The notes beneath the pieces are model-generated. The model was given only the letters and a program-made list of their open reading frames with translations, had not been told where the DNA came from and searched no databases. Positions 1 through 5,103 of a DNA stretch of 5,103 nucleotides are shown here, in pieces. This DNA is from Atribacterota bacterium (lineage in GTDB: Bacteria; Atribacterota; Phoenicimicrobiia; Phoenicimicrobiales; Phoenicimicrobiaceae). Every line of letters begins with the position of its first letter. Position 1 is the first letter of the stretch. The stretch lies in assembly GCA_030668465.1 (NCBI GenBank), contig DAOUTX010000091.1:1-5103 (forward strand). Reading direction: 5' to 3'. Both the position numbers and the translations under genes were made by a program.

Positions 1-2115
1 TAGACGGCCATCATCTAAAATCTGCAACAAAACATTAAAAACATCGGGGTGAGCTTTCTCAATTTCATCAAAGAGAATAACTGAATAAGGTTTGCGCCTG
101 ACAATTTCAGTAAGTTGACCACCTTCTTCGTATCCCACATAGCCTGGCGGAGCCCCGATTAAGCGGGCTACACTGTGTCTCTCCATATATTCAGACATAT
201 CAATACGTACCAAGGTATTTTCATCATTAAATAAAAAATCAGCTAAACTTCGAGCAAGCTCAGTTTTCCCTACTCCTGTGGGTCCCATAAAGATAAATGA
301 CCCTACCGGTCTATTGGGGTCGGCTATCCCCACCCGGGATCTTCTGATAGCATTGGAAATTAATCTAATCGCCTCATCTTGCCCGACTACTCTTTGTTTA
401 AGCTCTTCTTCCATCCTGACTAATTTATTTGCTTCACCCTCCATAAGTCGACCAACAGGGATACCAGTCCATTTAGAGACAATCTCAGCAATATCCTCTT
501 CATCCACTTCTTCTTTAAGCATTTTGTTTTCTTTTTGCAAAGAAGCTAACTTTTTATTTTTTTCTTCCAAATCTTTTTGGAGTTTAGGTAACACCCCATA
601 CTTTAACTCTGCAACTCGATTAAGATTCCCCTCTCTTTCCGTTTTTTCCGCTTCCAATTTTGATTTTTCAATATTACTCTTTATCTCATGAATTTTTTGA
701 ATACCTTCTTTTTCATTATTCCAATGCAATTTCATACTATCTCTTTTTTCTTTAAGGCTACTTAATTCTTGCTCTATCTTTTTTAAACGTTCTTGGGAAC
801 TGGTATCTTTCTCTTTCTTTAGGGCTTGTTTTTCTATCTCTAATTGAATAATCTTTCTCTCCACTTCATCTATTTCGATAGGCATACTATCAATCTCTAT
901 TCTTAGGCTGGCAGCTGACTCATCAACTAAATCGATAGCTTTATCAGGTAAAAATCTATCTGAAATGTAACGATCAGATAAGATAGCCGCTGCAATTAAA
1001 GCCGAATCTTTAATTTTTACCCCGTGATGCACTTCGTATCTTTCTTTTAAACCTCTTAAAATAGCAATAGTATCTTCTGATGAGGGTTCTTTAATTAGCA
1101 CAGGTTGAAAACGTCGCTCTAAAGCTGCATCTTTTTCGATATATTTTTTGTATTCTCTTAAAGTAGTCGCCCCGATACAGTGTAATTCTCCCCGGGCTAA
1201 AGCTGGTTTTAACATATTAGAAGCATCTATGGCGCCTTCGGCTGCTCCTGCTCCTACTAAAGTATGAATTTCATCTATAAAAACAATTATTCCCCCTTCA
1301 GATTCCTGAACCTCCTTTAAAACTGCTTTTAGACGATCTTCAAATTCCCCTCTATATTTTGCACCTGCTACCATAGAACTTATATCCAAGATTATTATTC
1401 TCTTATCCTTTAATCCTTCCGGGACATCTCCCCGTACAATTCTTTGAGATAAACCTTCAGCGATGGCTGTTTTCCCTACTCCAGGTTCACCAATCAACAT
1501 AGGATTATTCTTCGTACGCCGGGAAAGAATTTGCATAACCTTCCTTATTTCATCATCCCGACCGATCACCGGGTCAAGTTTACCTCTTCTGGCTAACTCT
1601 GTTAAATCACGAGAATAACGTTCTAAGGCCTGATATTTCTCTTCAGGATTTTGATCAGTCACCCTTTGGCTCCCTCGAATATTTACCAAGGTTTGATAAA
1701 TTTTATCTTTATTAATCCCTTCTTCTTTTAATAAATCACCAACTTTGGTTCCTACTGCTTCAACCAAAGCAATAAATAAATGTTCCGTACTAACATATTC
1801 ATCTTTTACTTTTTGAGCTTCCTGTTGAGCCGTATTTAATATATTTTTAAGTTCATTTCCTATATGTTGTTGTCCACCGCTCCCTTCATAAACCTGAGGA
1901 ATCTTTTCCAATAATCTTTCTAATTTTACTTTAAGTTCTTCAGAATTAACTTCTAACTTCTGCAATATTGAAGGAATAACTCCGTCTTTCTGATTAATTA
2001 AAGACAGTAGAAGATGCTGCCCTCTAATCTCTTGATGATTATAACTACTGGCAATTTGTTGAGCTTCTCCAATTGCTTCCTGAGCTTTTATGGTAAACTT
2101 ATCAAATTTAATCAT
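1..2115 (-). CDS. clpB: ATP-dependent disaggregase ClpB, N-terminal 705 codons (3' end beyond the window)
   Basis: ClpB is a hexameric cytosolic AAA+ machine that pulls polypeptides out of aggregates, working with DnaK/DnaJ/GrpE. I translated it from the ATG at 2115; the frame is open to the left edge. Visible in order: a double Clp-N domain (about residues 1-147); AAA-1 with Walker A GEPGVGKT (209-216), Walker B ending in FIDE (279-282) and the arginine pair in ALERRF (334-335); a long charged coiled-coil middle domain (about 405-540), which marks ClpB rather than ClpA or ClpC; and AAA-2 with Walker A GPTGVGKT (611-618), pore loop GAPPGYVGYEEGG (654-666) and Walker B ILFDE (680-684). The sequence ends at ILDDGRL, so roughly the last 150 residues of a usual ~860-residue ClpB are missing, only because the window stops. 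The start follows an AAAGGAG Shine-Dalgarno. It lies 19 bp behind hisC, which suggests co-transcription. I see no CIRCE-type operator upstream. No key residue is lost. Confidence 0.98.
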   Translation of the reverse strand, partial: MIKFDKFTIKAQEAIGEAQQIASSYNHQEIRGQHLLLSLINQKDGVIPSILQKLEVNSEELKVKLERLLEKIPQVYEGSGGQQHIGNELKNILNTAQQEAQKVKDEYVSTEHLFIALVEAVGTKVGDLLKEEGINKDKIYQTLVNIRGSQRVTDQNPEEKYQALERYSRDLTELARRGKLDPVIGRDDEIRKVMQILSRRTKNNPMLIGEPGVGKTAIAEGLSQRIVRGDVPEGLKDKRIIILDISSMVAGAKYRGEFEDRLKAVLKEVQESEGGIIVFIDEIHTLVGAGAAEGAIDASNMLKPALARGELHCIGATTLREYKKYIEKDAALERRFQPVLIKEPSSEDTIAILRGLKERYEVHHGVKIKDSALIAAAILSDRYISDRFLPDKAIDLVDESAASLRIEIDSMPIEIDEVERKIIQLEIEKQALKKEKDTSSQERLKKIEQELSSLKEKRDSMKLHWNNEKEGIQKIHEIKSNIEKSKLEAEKTEREGNLNRVAELKYGVLPKLQKDLEEKNKKLASLQKENKMLKEEVDEEDIAEIVSKWTGIPVGRLMEGEANKLVRMEEELKQRVVGQDEAIRLISNAIRRSRVGIADPNRPVGSFIFMGPTGVGKTELARSLADFLFNDENTLVRIDMSEYMERHSVARLIGAPPGYVGYEEGGQLTEIVRRKPYSVILFDEIEKAHPDVFNVLLQILDDGRL

Positions 2116-2123
2116 CTCTATTA

Positions 2124-2130
2124 CTCCTTT
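2124..2130 (-). promoter_or_regulatory. Shine-Dalgarno of clpB
   Basis: AAAGGAG on the minus strand, 8 bases before the clpB ATG. It lies entirely in the 19-bp hisC-clpB gap and supports the chosen start. I see no room for a separate promoter in this gap, so any clpB-specific promoter would have to lie inside hisC. Confidence 0.85.
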
Positions 2131-2134
2131 GCAA

Positions 2135-3232
2135 TCATTTCAGGGAACGGTTCTTTGACACGATTTCTAAACCTTTAACCAAAATATCATTTTCCTCTTC
2201 ATTCCCCACAGTTATACGTAAAAAATATCTGGAGGTTGAGAAAATCGGATCAGAAGCTGTTTGGACTAAAATTCCTTGTTCTAATAAATTGTTATAAACT
2301 AAGTCTGAATTTTCTTTAGAACCCACCTCAACCAAAACAAAGTTAGTCCGTGAAGGATGAGCTTTGAAAGGTGGAATTTCGTTTATTCTGTTTGTTAATT
2401 TTTCGCGTTCTTCAATAATTTTCTTTATGCTATCTTTTAGAATTTCTTTATTTTCAAAAACTACCTGGGCGACAAGTTGAGAAAAAGTATTTACATTAAA
2501 GGGGCTCTTAACTTTTCTTATTTCATTTATAATTTCAGGATTAGAAAGTAAATATCCCACCCGTAAACTGGCTATACTGTAAGCTTTGGAAAAAGTTCTA
2601 ATAATAACTAAATTATCGTAACGAGATATAAAGGGTACAAAAGTCTTTTTTCCAAACTCATAGTAAGCTTCGTCCACTACTACCAGACAACCTGATTCTT
2701 CAATTATTTTTATAATCTTATCCTCGGCAAAATAATTTCCGGTAGGAGCATTGGGATAAGCTATAAAAATTATAGAAGAATCTTCTTTTTTTGCCTCCTC
2801 TAAAACCTTATCTTCGTTTAAACTAAAATTGCTTTGATTTAAAGGAATTTGTGCAAAATTAGACCCGCTAATAATTGAATAAATTTTATACATGGCAAAA
2901 GAAGGTGCGGTGGTAATAATTCTTCTCCCTTTTTCGGAAAAAGCCTTAATCAAATAATCAATTAGCTCATCAGAGCCATTTCCTATAACTATATTATCCC
3001 TATTTAAACCACAAAAAGAAGAAACAATCTCACTCAACTTCACAGAATTTGCGCTAGGGTAACGAAAATATTTTAAATTTTTAGCTTCCGATAATATTTC
3101 TTCAATAATTTCTTCTGGTAAACCATAAGGGTTTTCATTTGCATTTAATTTAATTTTATAAGGTACTTCATGGGGGTCATAAGGTTTTAACTCTTTTAAA
3201 TTATCGCGATAAAATTTTTTATTTTTTTTCAT
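2135..3232 (-). CDS. hisC: Histidinol-phosphate aminotransferase
   Basis: This is a PLP-dependent fold-type I aminotransferase of 365 residues, the normal HisC length. It converts imidazole-acetol phosphate and glutamate to L-histidinol phosphate and 2-oxoglutarate in histidine synthesis; some HisC enzymes also act on aromatic amino acids. Visible marks are the N-terminal substrate segment KLNANENPYG (28-37), RYP (57-59), the PLP-phosphate loop GNGSDEL (84-90), PNAPTG (160-165), DEAYYEF with the pyridine-binding Asp187, FSKAYS with the Schiff-base Lys216, LRVGY with Arg224, and LRITVG with the carboxylate-binding Arg339. The residue before PTG is Ala162, where many HisC have Asn. I recall PNAPTG in other HisC lineages, so this is a variant and not a clear defect. 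The ATG at 3232 is preceded in frame by a stop two codons upstream. The nearest GGGAG is 17 bases away, too far for normal initiation (see the promoter entry). No other his gene is in view. Confidence 0.94.
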   Translation of the reverse strand: MKKNKKFYRDNLKELKPYDPHEVPYKIKLNANENPYGLPEEIIEEILSEAKNLKYFRYPSANSVKLSEIVSSFCGLNRDNIVIGNGSDELIDYLIKAFSEKGRRIITTAPSFAMYKIYSIISGSNFAQIPLNQSNFSLNEDKVLEEAKKEDSSIIFIAYPNAPTGNYFAEDKIIKIIEESGCLVVVDEAYYEFGKKTFVPFISRYDNLVIIRTFSKAYSIASLRVGYLLSNPEIINEIRKVKSPFNVNTFSQLVAQVVFENKEILKDSIKKIIEEREKLTNRINEIPPFKAHPSRTNFVLVEVGSKENSDLVYNNLLEQGILVQTASDPIFSTSRYFLRITVGNEEENDILVKGLEIVSKNRSLK

Positions 3233-3240
3233 ATCTTATT

Positions 3241-3269
3241 ATTTTATTGCTCCCTTCTTAATATGTCAA
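3241..3269 (-). promoter_or_regulatory. Sigma70-type promoter for hisC-clpB, possibly leaderless
   Basis: On the minus strand a perfect -35 TTGACA (3269..3264) is followed by a 17-bp spacer and a -10 TAAAAT (3246..3241, five of six consensus bases). Transcription should start about 6-8 bases further on, near 3234, which is essentially at the hisC ATG (3232..3230). A transcript from here would have almost no 5' leader. This fits the lack of a Shine-Dalgarno at normal spacing: the only candidate, GGGAG at 3255..3251, lies inside the spacer. Such matches also occur by chance in AT-rich DNA, but a perfect -35 at optimal spacing within a 58-bp gap is a good candidate. Confidence 0.55.
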
Positions 3270-3290
3270 AGTAGTATTTCTTGATACATT

Positions 3291-3995
3291 TTAAAGATCT
3301 ATTTCAATCTCTCTATTATCCCGATCCATTAAGTTGGTACTTAAATCTGCCTTGCACTGTTCGATTAATAATTTTGCCAATTCATCTCTTGCTTCCTCTA
3401 TAACTGATTGAGGGACTACCCCGATTCCATCGATATTAATAACCATTTTTTTAGTATCTTCAGTAATTTTGCTAAAATCGCCATTTCGCCAATTCCATCT
3501 CCTGCACATGACCTTCAAAGTTTTATCATCGAAATAAATTACCTCTCCCGGTTGAGGATCATCCTTCTCTTCACTGCCTAAAGCAACAAACCATTCATCC
3601 CCTTTGGCAAAACCAAGGTGTAAATTTCCCTCAATTTTGCTCACATCATCTCCGCCACAAGGGATAAGATATTTTATAGAAATATAGTTAAATAAGGCTA
3701 CTACTGAGTTGATAAAAGGAAATCCTCCACCCTTTTTAATTCTTTTTAAAAGTGCTTTTATTGAGGGTGAGAACTTGTGTGGGTCAGAACTAAATTTTAA
3801 ATGCGCTTCATCCCAGGCTTTTACAAAGGGATGTTCAATTAAATCATTCTTCATCCTCTTTTCAATTTCTTTATTTAAAGGTTTTTTTATTCTTTTATTT
3901 CCGAGTGCATTTTCTATATCTTTAACAATTATAATCCCTCTCTTAAAATTAGGAAATTGAGTAAAAATTTCTGAATCTATAATTACCTTTCTCAC
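3291..3995 (-). CDS. Free-standing B3/B4 domain protein (PheRS-beta editing-domain-like, COG3382 type)
   Basis: A soluble protein of 234 residues with no signal peptide or membrane segment. After a basic N-terminal region comes a B3/4-type core (about 55-210), including KAWDEAH (59-65), KFSPSIKALLKRIKKGGGFPFINSVV (core split over 74-99), YLIPCGGDDVSKIEG (109-123), an LGF strand (127-129), DDPQPGEVIYFDD (145-157), CRRWNWRNGDFSKIT (164-178) and a late GIGVVPQS (190-197). This pattern matches solo relatives of the B3/B4 module of phenylalanyl-tRNA synthetase beta. In PheRS that module hydrolyses Tyr-tRNA(Phe); for the solo family the role is not settled, and tRNA or amino-acid quality control is inference. 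The start is GTG (3995..3993): an in-frame TAG lies two codons upstream and no nearer ATG fits. An AAAGGTGG stands 13 bases before it. It lies 58 bp ahead of hisC and 154 bp behind the DUF151 gene. Confidence 0.82.
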   Translation of the reverse strand: MRKVIIDSEIFTQFPNFKRGIIIVKDIENALGNKRIKKPLNKEIEKRMKNDLIEHPFVKAWDEAHLKFSSDPHKFSPSIKALLKRIKKGGGFPFINSVVALFNYISIKYLIPCGGDDVSKIEGNLHLGFAKGDEWFVALGSEEKDDPQPGEVIYFDDKTLKVMCRRWNWRNGDFSKITEDTKKMVINIDGIGVVPQSVIEEARDELAKLLIEQCKADLSTNLMDRDNREIEIDL

Positions 3996-4008
3996 AGTCT
4001 ATTTATTT

Positions 4009-4016
4009 CCACCTTT
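4009..4016 (-). promoter_or_regulatory. Probable Shine-Dalgarno of the B3/4 gene
   Basis: AAAGGTGG on the minus strand ends 13 bases before the GTG start, a longer gap than usual. With the in-frame stop just upstream of GTG, this is the best ribosome site for a non-ATG start that would otherwise be doubtful. Confidence 0.5.
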
Positions 4017-4100
4017 CTTTTAAAATTGATATATTTTTATTTAATTTATTTTCCTTAAAATATTCTTCCACCATTAATTAATCTGATGCTTTTTTGTTTT

Positions 4101-4122
4101 AACTATTTGAGGACTAATAGTT
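4101..4122. repeat. Short AT-rich inverted repeat in the DUF151-B3/4 gap
   Basis: AACTATT (4101-4107) and AATAGTT (4116-4122) form a perfect 7-bp inverted repeat around an 8-base loop, within the 154-bp intergenic gap. Read on the plus strand it is followed by three more T residues. On the minus strand, the direction of the genes, no T run follows, so it is not a convincing terminator for DUF151. It could be a weak operator or chance. The rest of the gap is A/T-rich, and I saw no confident promoter in it. Confidence 0.3.
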
Positions 4123-4149
4123 TTTGAGGAAAATAAAGGAAAGAAAAAA

Positions 4150-4677
4150 TTACTTCTCTTCTAAGCTCCTGATTTGATCCCGTAATTTAGCAGCTTCCTC
4201 ATAATTTTCTACCTCTACTGCTTTCTGCATCTTTTGTTGCAACTCGGTAAGTTTTATTTCTTTTTCATTCTCTAAGGTGACTTTCTCTGTGGAAGCCTTA
4301 TTTAATACTTCTTTAGTTACGTAAATAGGGGCACTTGCCCTCAGGGCTAAAGCAATAGCGTCACTCGGTCTGGCATCAATTTCTTTTTCCGTTTGATTTA
4401 TTTTCAATGTAACTGAAGCAAAATAAGTATTATCTTTAATATTGCAAATTACTACCCTTTTTACAACTACGCCAAGGGTGTCTAAAATATTTTTTATTAA
4501 ATCATGGGGTAAGGGTCTTACTGGTTTTACCTTTTCCAAAGCTAAAGAAATCATCTTCGCTTCATAATGACCTACCCAGATAGGAAGCCACCTTTTTTCA
4601 GTTTCATCCTTTAAAATTACTACAAAACCTTTGGTTATCGGGTCAATTGCTACACCGGAAATTTTTACCCTGATCAT
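4150..4677 (-). CDS. DUF151 'bifunctional nuclease'-family protein with C-terminal UVR motif
   Basis: A 175-residue soluble protein. The DUF151 domain covers about residues 1-128: MIRVKISGVAIDP, then FVVILKDETEKRWLPIWVG (18-36), an EA pair (39-40) and LALE helix (45-48), RPLPHDLIKNIL (54-65) and the family signature DARPSDAIALALR (101-113). A charged linker leads to a UVR (UvrB/UvrC-type) motif at about 146-173, seen as LQQKMQKAVEVENYEEAAKLRDQI plus RSLE. DUF151 proteins (COG1259, Tm0160 fold) are named for nuclease activity reported for plant relatives; activity of bacterial members is poorly established. The UVR motif is a helical hairpin used for protein-protein contact in UvrB/UvrC and also found in stress proteins such as McsA and ClpC, so a repair role does not follow automatically. 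The DUF151-UVR arrangement is known in several bacterial phyla. The ATG at 4677 follows GAGGG at 7-base spacing. It is the first gene of the minus-strand series and is complete. Confidence 0.9.
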   Translation of the reverse strand: MIRVKISGVAIDPITKGFVVILKDETEKRWLPIWVGHYEAKMISLALEKVKPVRPLPHDLIKNILDTLGVVVKRVVICNIKDNTYFASVTLKINQTEKEIDARPSDAIALALRASAPIYVTKEVLNKASTEKVTLENEKEIKLTELQQKMQKAVEVENYEEAAKLRDQIRSLEEK

Positions 4678-4684
4678 TTTTTAT

Positions 4685-4689
4685 CCCTC
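4685..4689 (-). promoter_or_regulatory. Shine-Dalgarno of the DUF151-UVR gene
   Basis: GAGGG on the minus strand (within AGAGGGAT), 7 bases before the ATG at 4677. Standard spacing supports this start. Confidence 0.75.
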
Positions 4690-4702
4690 TTTCTTATTTT
4701 GC

Positions 4703-4731
4703 ATTTTAACATATTTTACTTTTAATTTTAA
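4703..4731 (-). promoter_or_regulatory. Candidate extended -10 promoter for the DUF151-UVR gene
   Basis: Minus strand: TGT followed by TAAAAT (-10 at 4708..4703, extended TG at 4711..4710), with a weak -35 TTAAAA (4731..4726) at 17-bp spacing. Transcription would start near 4696, giving a leader of about 19 bases that includes the GAGGG site. The extreme A/T content makes false matches likely. A perfect TTGACA further up (4826..4821) lacks a good -10 partner at 16-18 bp. Confidence 0.35.
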
Positions 4732-4826
4732 GATTTTTCTTTTTCTCTATATACTATATTCTACAAAAAATATGAAATCCCTGCATAAATTTTAATTTTT
4801 TTTAAAATTTTACCAGTTAGTGTCAA

Positions 4827-4886
4827 TTCACCAATAAATTAATTGACCAATTGACCAATTCACCGATTCACCAATTAGCCGATTCG
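4827..4886. repeat. Degenerate 8-bp tandem repeat array
   Basis: Seven full units in strict 8-base register, plus half a unit: TTCACCAA, TAAATTAA, TTGACCAA, TTGACCAA, TTCACCGA, TTCACCAA, TTAGCCGA, TTCG. The consensus is about TTCACCAA. Two neighbouring units are identical, one (4835-4842) is strongly diverged, and the rest differ at one to three positions. The period is not a multiple of three and no reading frame crosses it convincingly, so it is a non-coding satellite-like array. It abuts the 4890-4908 hairpin with only 3 bases between, so the two may be one composite element. Confidence 0.8.
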
Positions 4887-4889
4887 TAG

Positions 4890-4908
4890 GACAGGCGTCT
4901 CGCCTGTC
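4890..4908. repeat. Perfect GC-rich hairpin (8-bp stem, 3-base loop)
   Basis: GACAGGCG (4890-4897), loop TCT (4898-4900), CGCCTGTC (4901-4908). It is much more GC-rich than its surroundings. No T run follows on the minus strand (the next bases are CTACG), so it does not look like an intrinsic terminator of the transposase transcript. It resembles short dispersed palindromes of REP type common in intergenic DNA of some bacteria; that class assignment is inference. Confidence 0.8.
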
Positions 4909-4988
4909 TATTCCTATCTGTTACTTACCTGCCTATCCAAATCTAAATTATTTTCTACTAATCTGTCATTGCGAACACTATGACTTTG

Positions 4989-5102
4989 TCAAGCACTTTT
5001 TAAACTTTTTAGATACATCGGGTGTATCGATCGATAATCTTTAATATACCGGGTATTATTCCGGATTATAGTACAGGCCACCTTAAGCAGTTTATTGGCA
5101 AT
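4989..5102 (-). CDS. C-terminal 37 residues of a probable IS110-family transposase (5' part beyond the window)
   Basis: A minus-strand frame open from the right edge to a TGA at 4991..4989 encodes 37 residues, beginning IANKLLKVACTIIRNN and continuing TRYIKDYRSI to a basic end. The segment 'A-x-KLLKV-hydrophobic helix-N-N-x-x-Y' resembles the C-terminal end of IS110/IS116/IS902-type (Transposase_20) recombinases, whose proteins usually finish with ARKLL, a hydrophobic helix and a GxPY-like turn. Those enzymes pair an N-terminal DEDD RuvC-like domain with a C-terminal serine-bearing domain; neither catalytic part is in view. Whether the gene is intact cannot be told. It stops 311 bases before the DUF151 start, on the same strand. 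With only 37 residues the family call is tentative. Confidence 0.5.
   Translation of the reverse strand: MANKLLKVACTIIRNNTRYIKDYRSIHPMYLKSLKSA
5012..5056. repeat. Cluster of short palindromes inside the transposase end
   Basis: Three adjoining palindromes: GATACA/TGTATC around TCGGG (5012-5028), TATCGATCGATA (5025-5036, a perfect 12-bp palindrome overlapping the first) and ATACC-G-GGTAT (5046-5056). All fall within the putative transposase codons. They may be codon-level coincidence or structured ends of a mobile element. Confidence 0.4.
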
Positions 5103-5103
5103 A

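Larger units (their letters stand above)
4678..4988. other. Intergenic stretch of 311 bases between transposase end and DUF151-UVR
   Basis: I find no credible gene here on either strand. From right to left it holds a short inverted repeat GTCAT/ATGAC (4965-4969 and 4980-4984) just past the transposase stop; a pyrimidine-rich tract with two CCTATC copies; a strong hairpin (4890-4908); an octamer array (4827-4886); an A/T-only inverted repeat (4787-4795 with 4802-4810, six-T loop); and the DUF151 promoter and ribosome site. The A/T-only repeat would pair weakly and I do not call it a terminator. Confidence 0.7.

Noticed and set aside
278..691. Plus-strand open frame of 137 codons
   Set aside because: It is antisense to the well-supported ClpB middle and AAA-2 regions, and its Ser/Leu/Phe-rich composition is what the complement of Lys/Glu-rich codons gives.
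2116..2134. CIRCE-like or heat-shock operator before clpB
   Set aside because: The gap is too short and shows no inverted repeat, only the Shine-Dalgarno.
3709..3960. Plus-strand open frame of 83 codons
   Set aside because: It is antisense to the conserved B3/4 gene; the hydrophobic look comes from the A/T-rich complement. No ribosome site.
4101..4125. Inverted repeat followed by T run as an intrinsic terminator
   Set aside because: The T run is on the plus strand, where there is no gene to terminate; the stem is A/T-only and weak. Kept only as an inverted repeat.
4821..4826. Perfect TTGACA (minus strand) as a -35 for DUF151
   Set aside because: No acceptable -10 at 16-18 bp; the matching positions are A-rich without the final T. 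A second TTGACA at 4992..4987 also lacks a -10.
4827..4886. Possible CRISPR array
   Set aside because: Units are 8 bases with no spacers between them, so this is a simple tandem repeat.
4964..4974. TGTCATTGCGA, like the start of a widespread dispersed repeat
   Set aside because: Only 11 bases resemble that repeat and the rest does not follow, so it is too short to call.

Overview
The window is AT-rich bacterial DNA, and every gene I can support lies on the minus strand. Reading in the direction of transcription (right to left), it holds: the last 37 codons of a probable IS110-type transposase (5102..4989); a repeat-bearing intergenic stretch of about 310 bases; a DUF151 'bifunctional nuclease'-family protein with a C-terminal UVR motif (4677..4150); a free-standing B3/B4 (PheRS-beta editing-type) domain protein (3995..3291); histidinol-phosphate aminotransferase hisC (3232..2135); and the first 705 codons of the disaggregase clpB, which runs off the left edge. 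The domain families are bacterial. A DUF151-UVR protein, a solo B3/4 protein and intergenic octamer/hairpin repeats together suggest an anaerobe or candidate-phylum bacterium, perhaps known from a metagenome. The sequence alone does not fix the phylum.

Right part (4678..5103): the edge carries the C-terminus of a transposase. Next come remnants of repeats: a perfect 8-bp stem hairpin (4890..4908) beside an array of seven 8-bp units (4827..4886). An A/T tract follows, and then a plausible extended -10 promoter and a good Shine-Dalgarno for the DUF151 gene.

Left and middle (1..4677): four co-directional genes. The gap between DUF151-UVR and B3/4 is 154 bp and has only a weak AT-rich inverted repeat. 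The 58-bp gap before hisC contains a strong sigma70-type promoter match (TTGACA, 17 bp, TAAAAT) placed so that the transcript would start almost at the hisC ATG. clpB follows hisC after only 19 bp, with its own Shine-Dalgarno, so it is probably co-transcribed with hisC.

Functionally, the genes are not one classical pathway. hisC is separated from any other histidine gene visible here. clpB rescues aggregated protein. The B3/4 protein may concern tRNA or amino-acid quality control, and DUF151-UVR may be a nucleic-acid-acting or stress protein; both roles are uncertain. I see no CRISPR array, tRNA, rRNA or convincing new defence system. The points most worth a second look are the transposon-end/repeat region and the possible leaderless hisC-clpB promoter.
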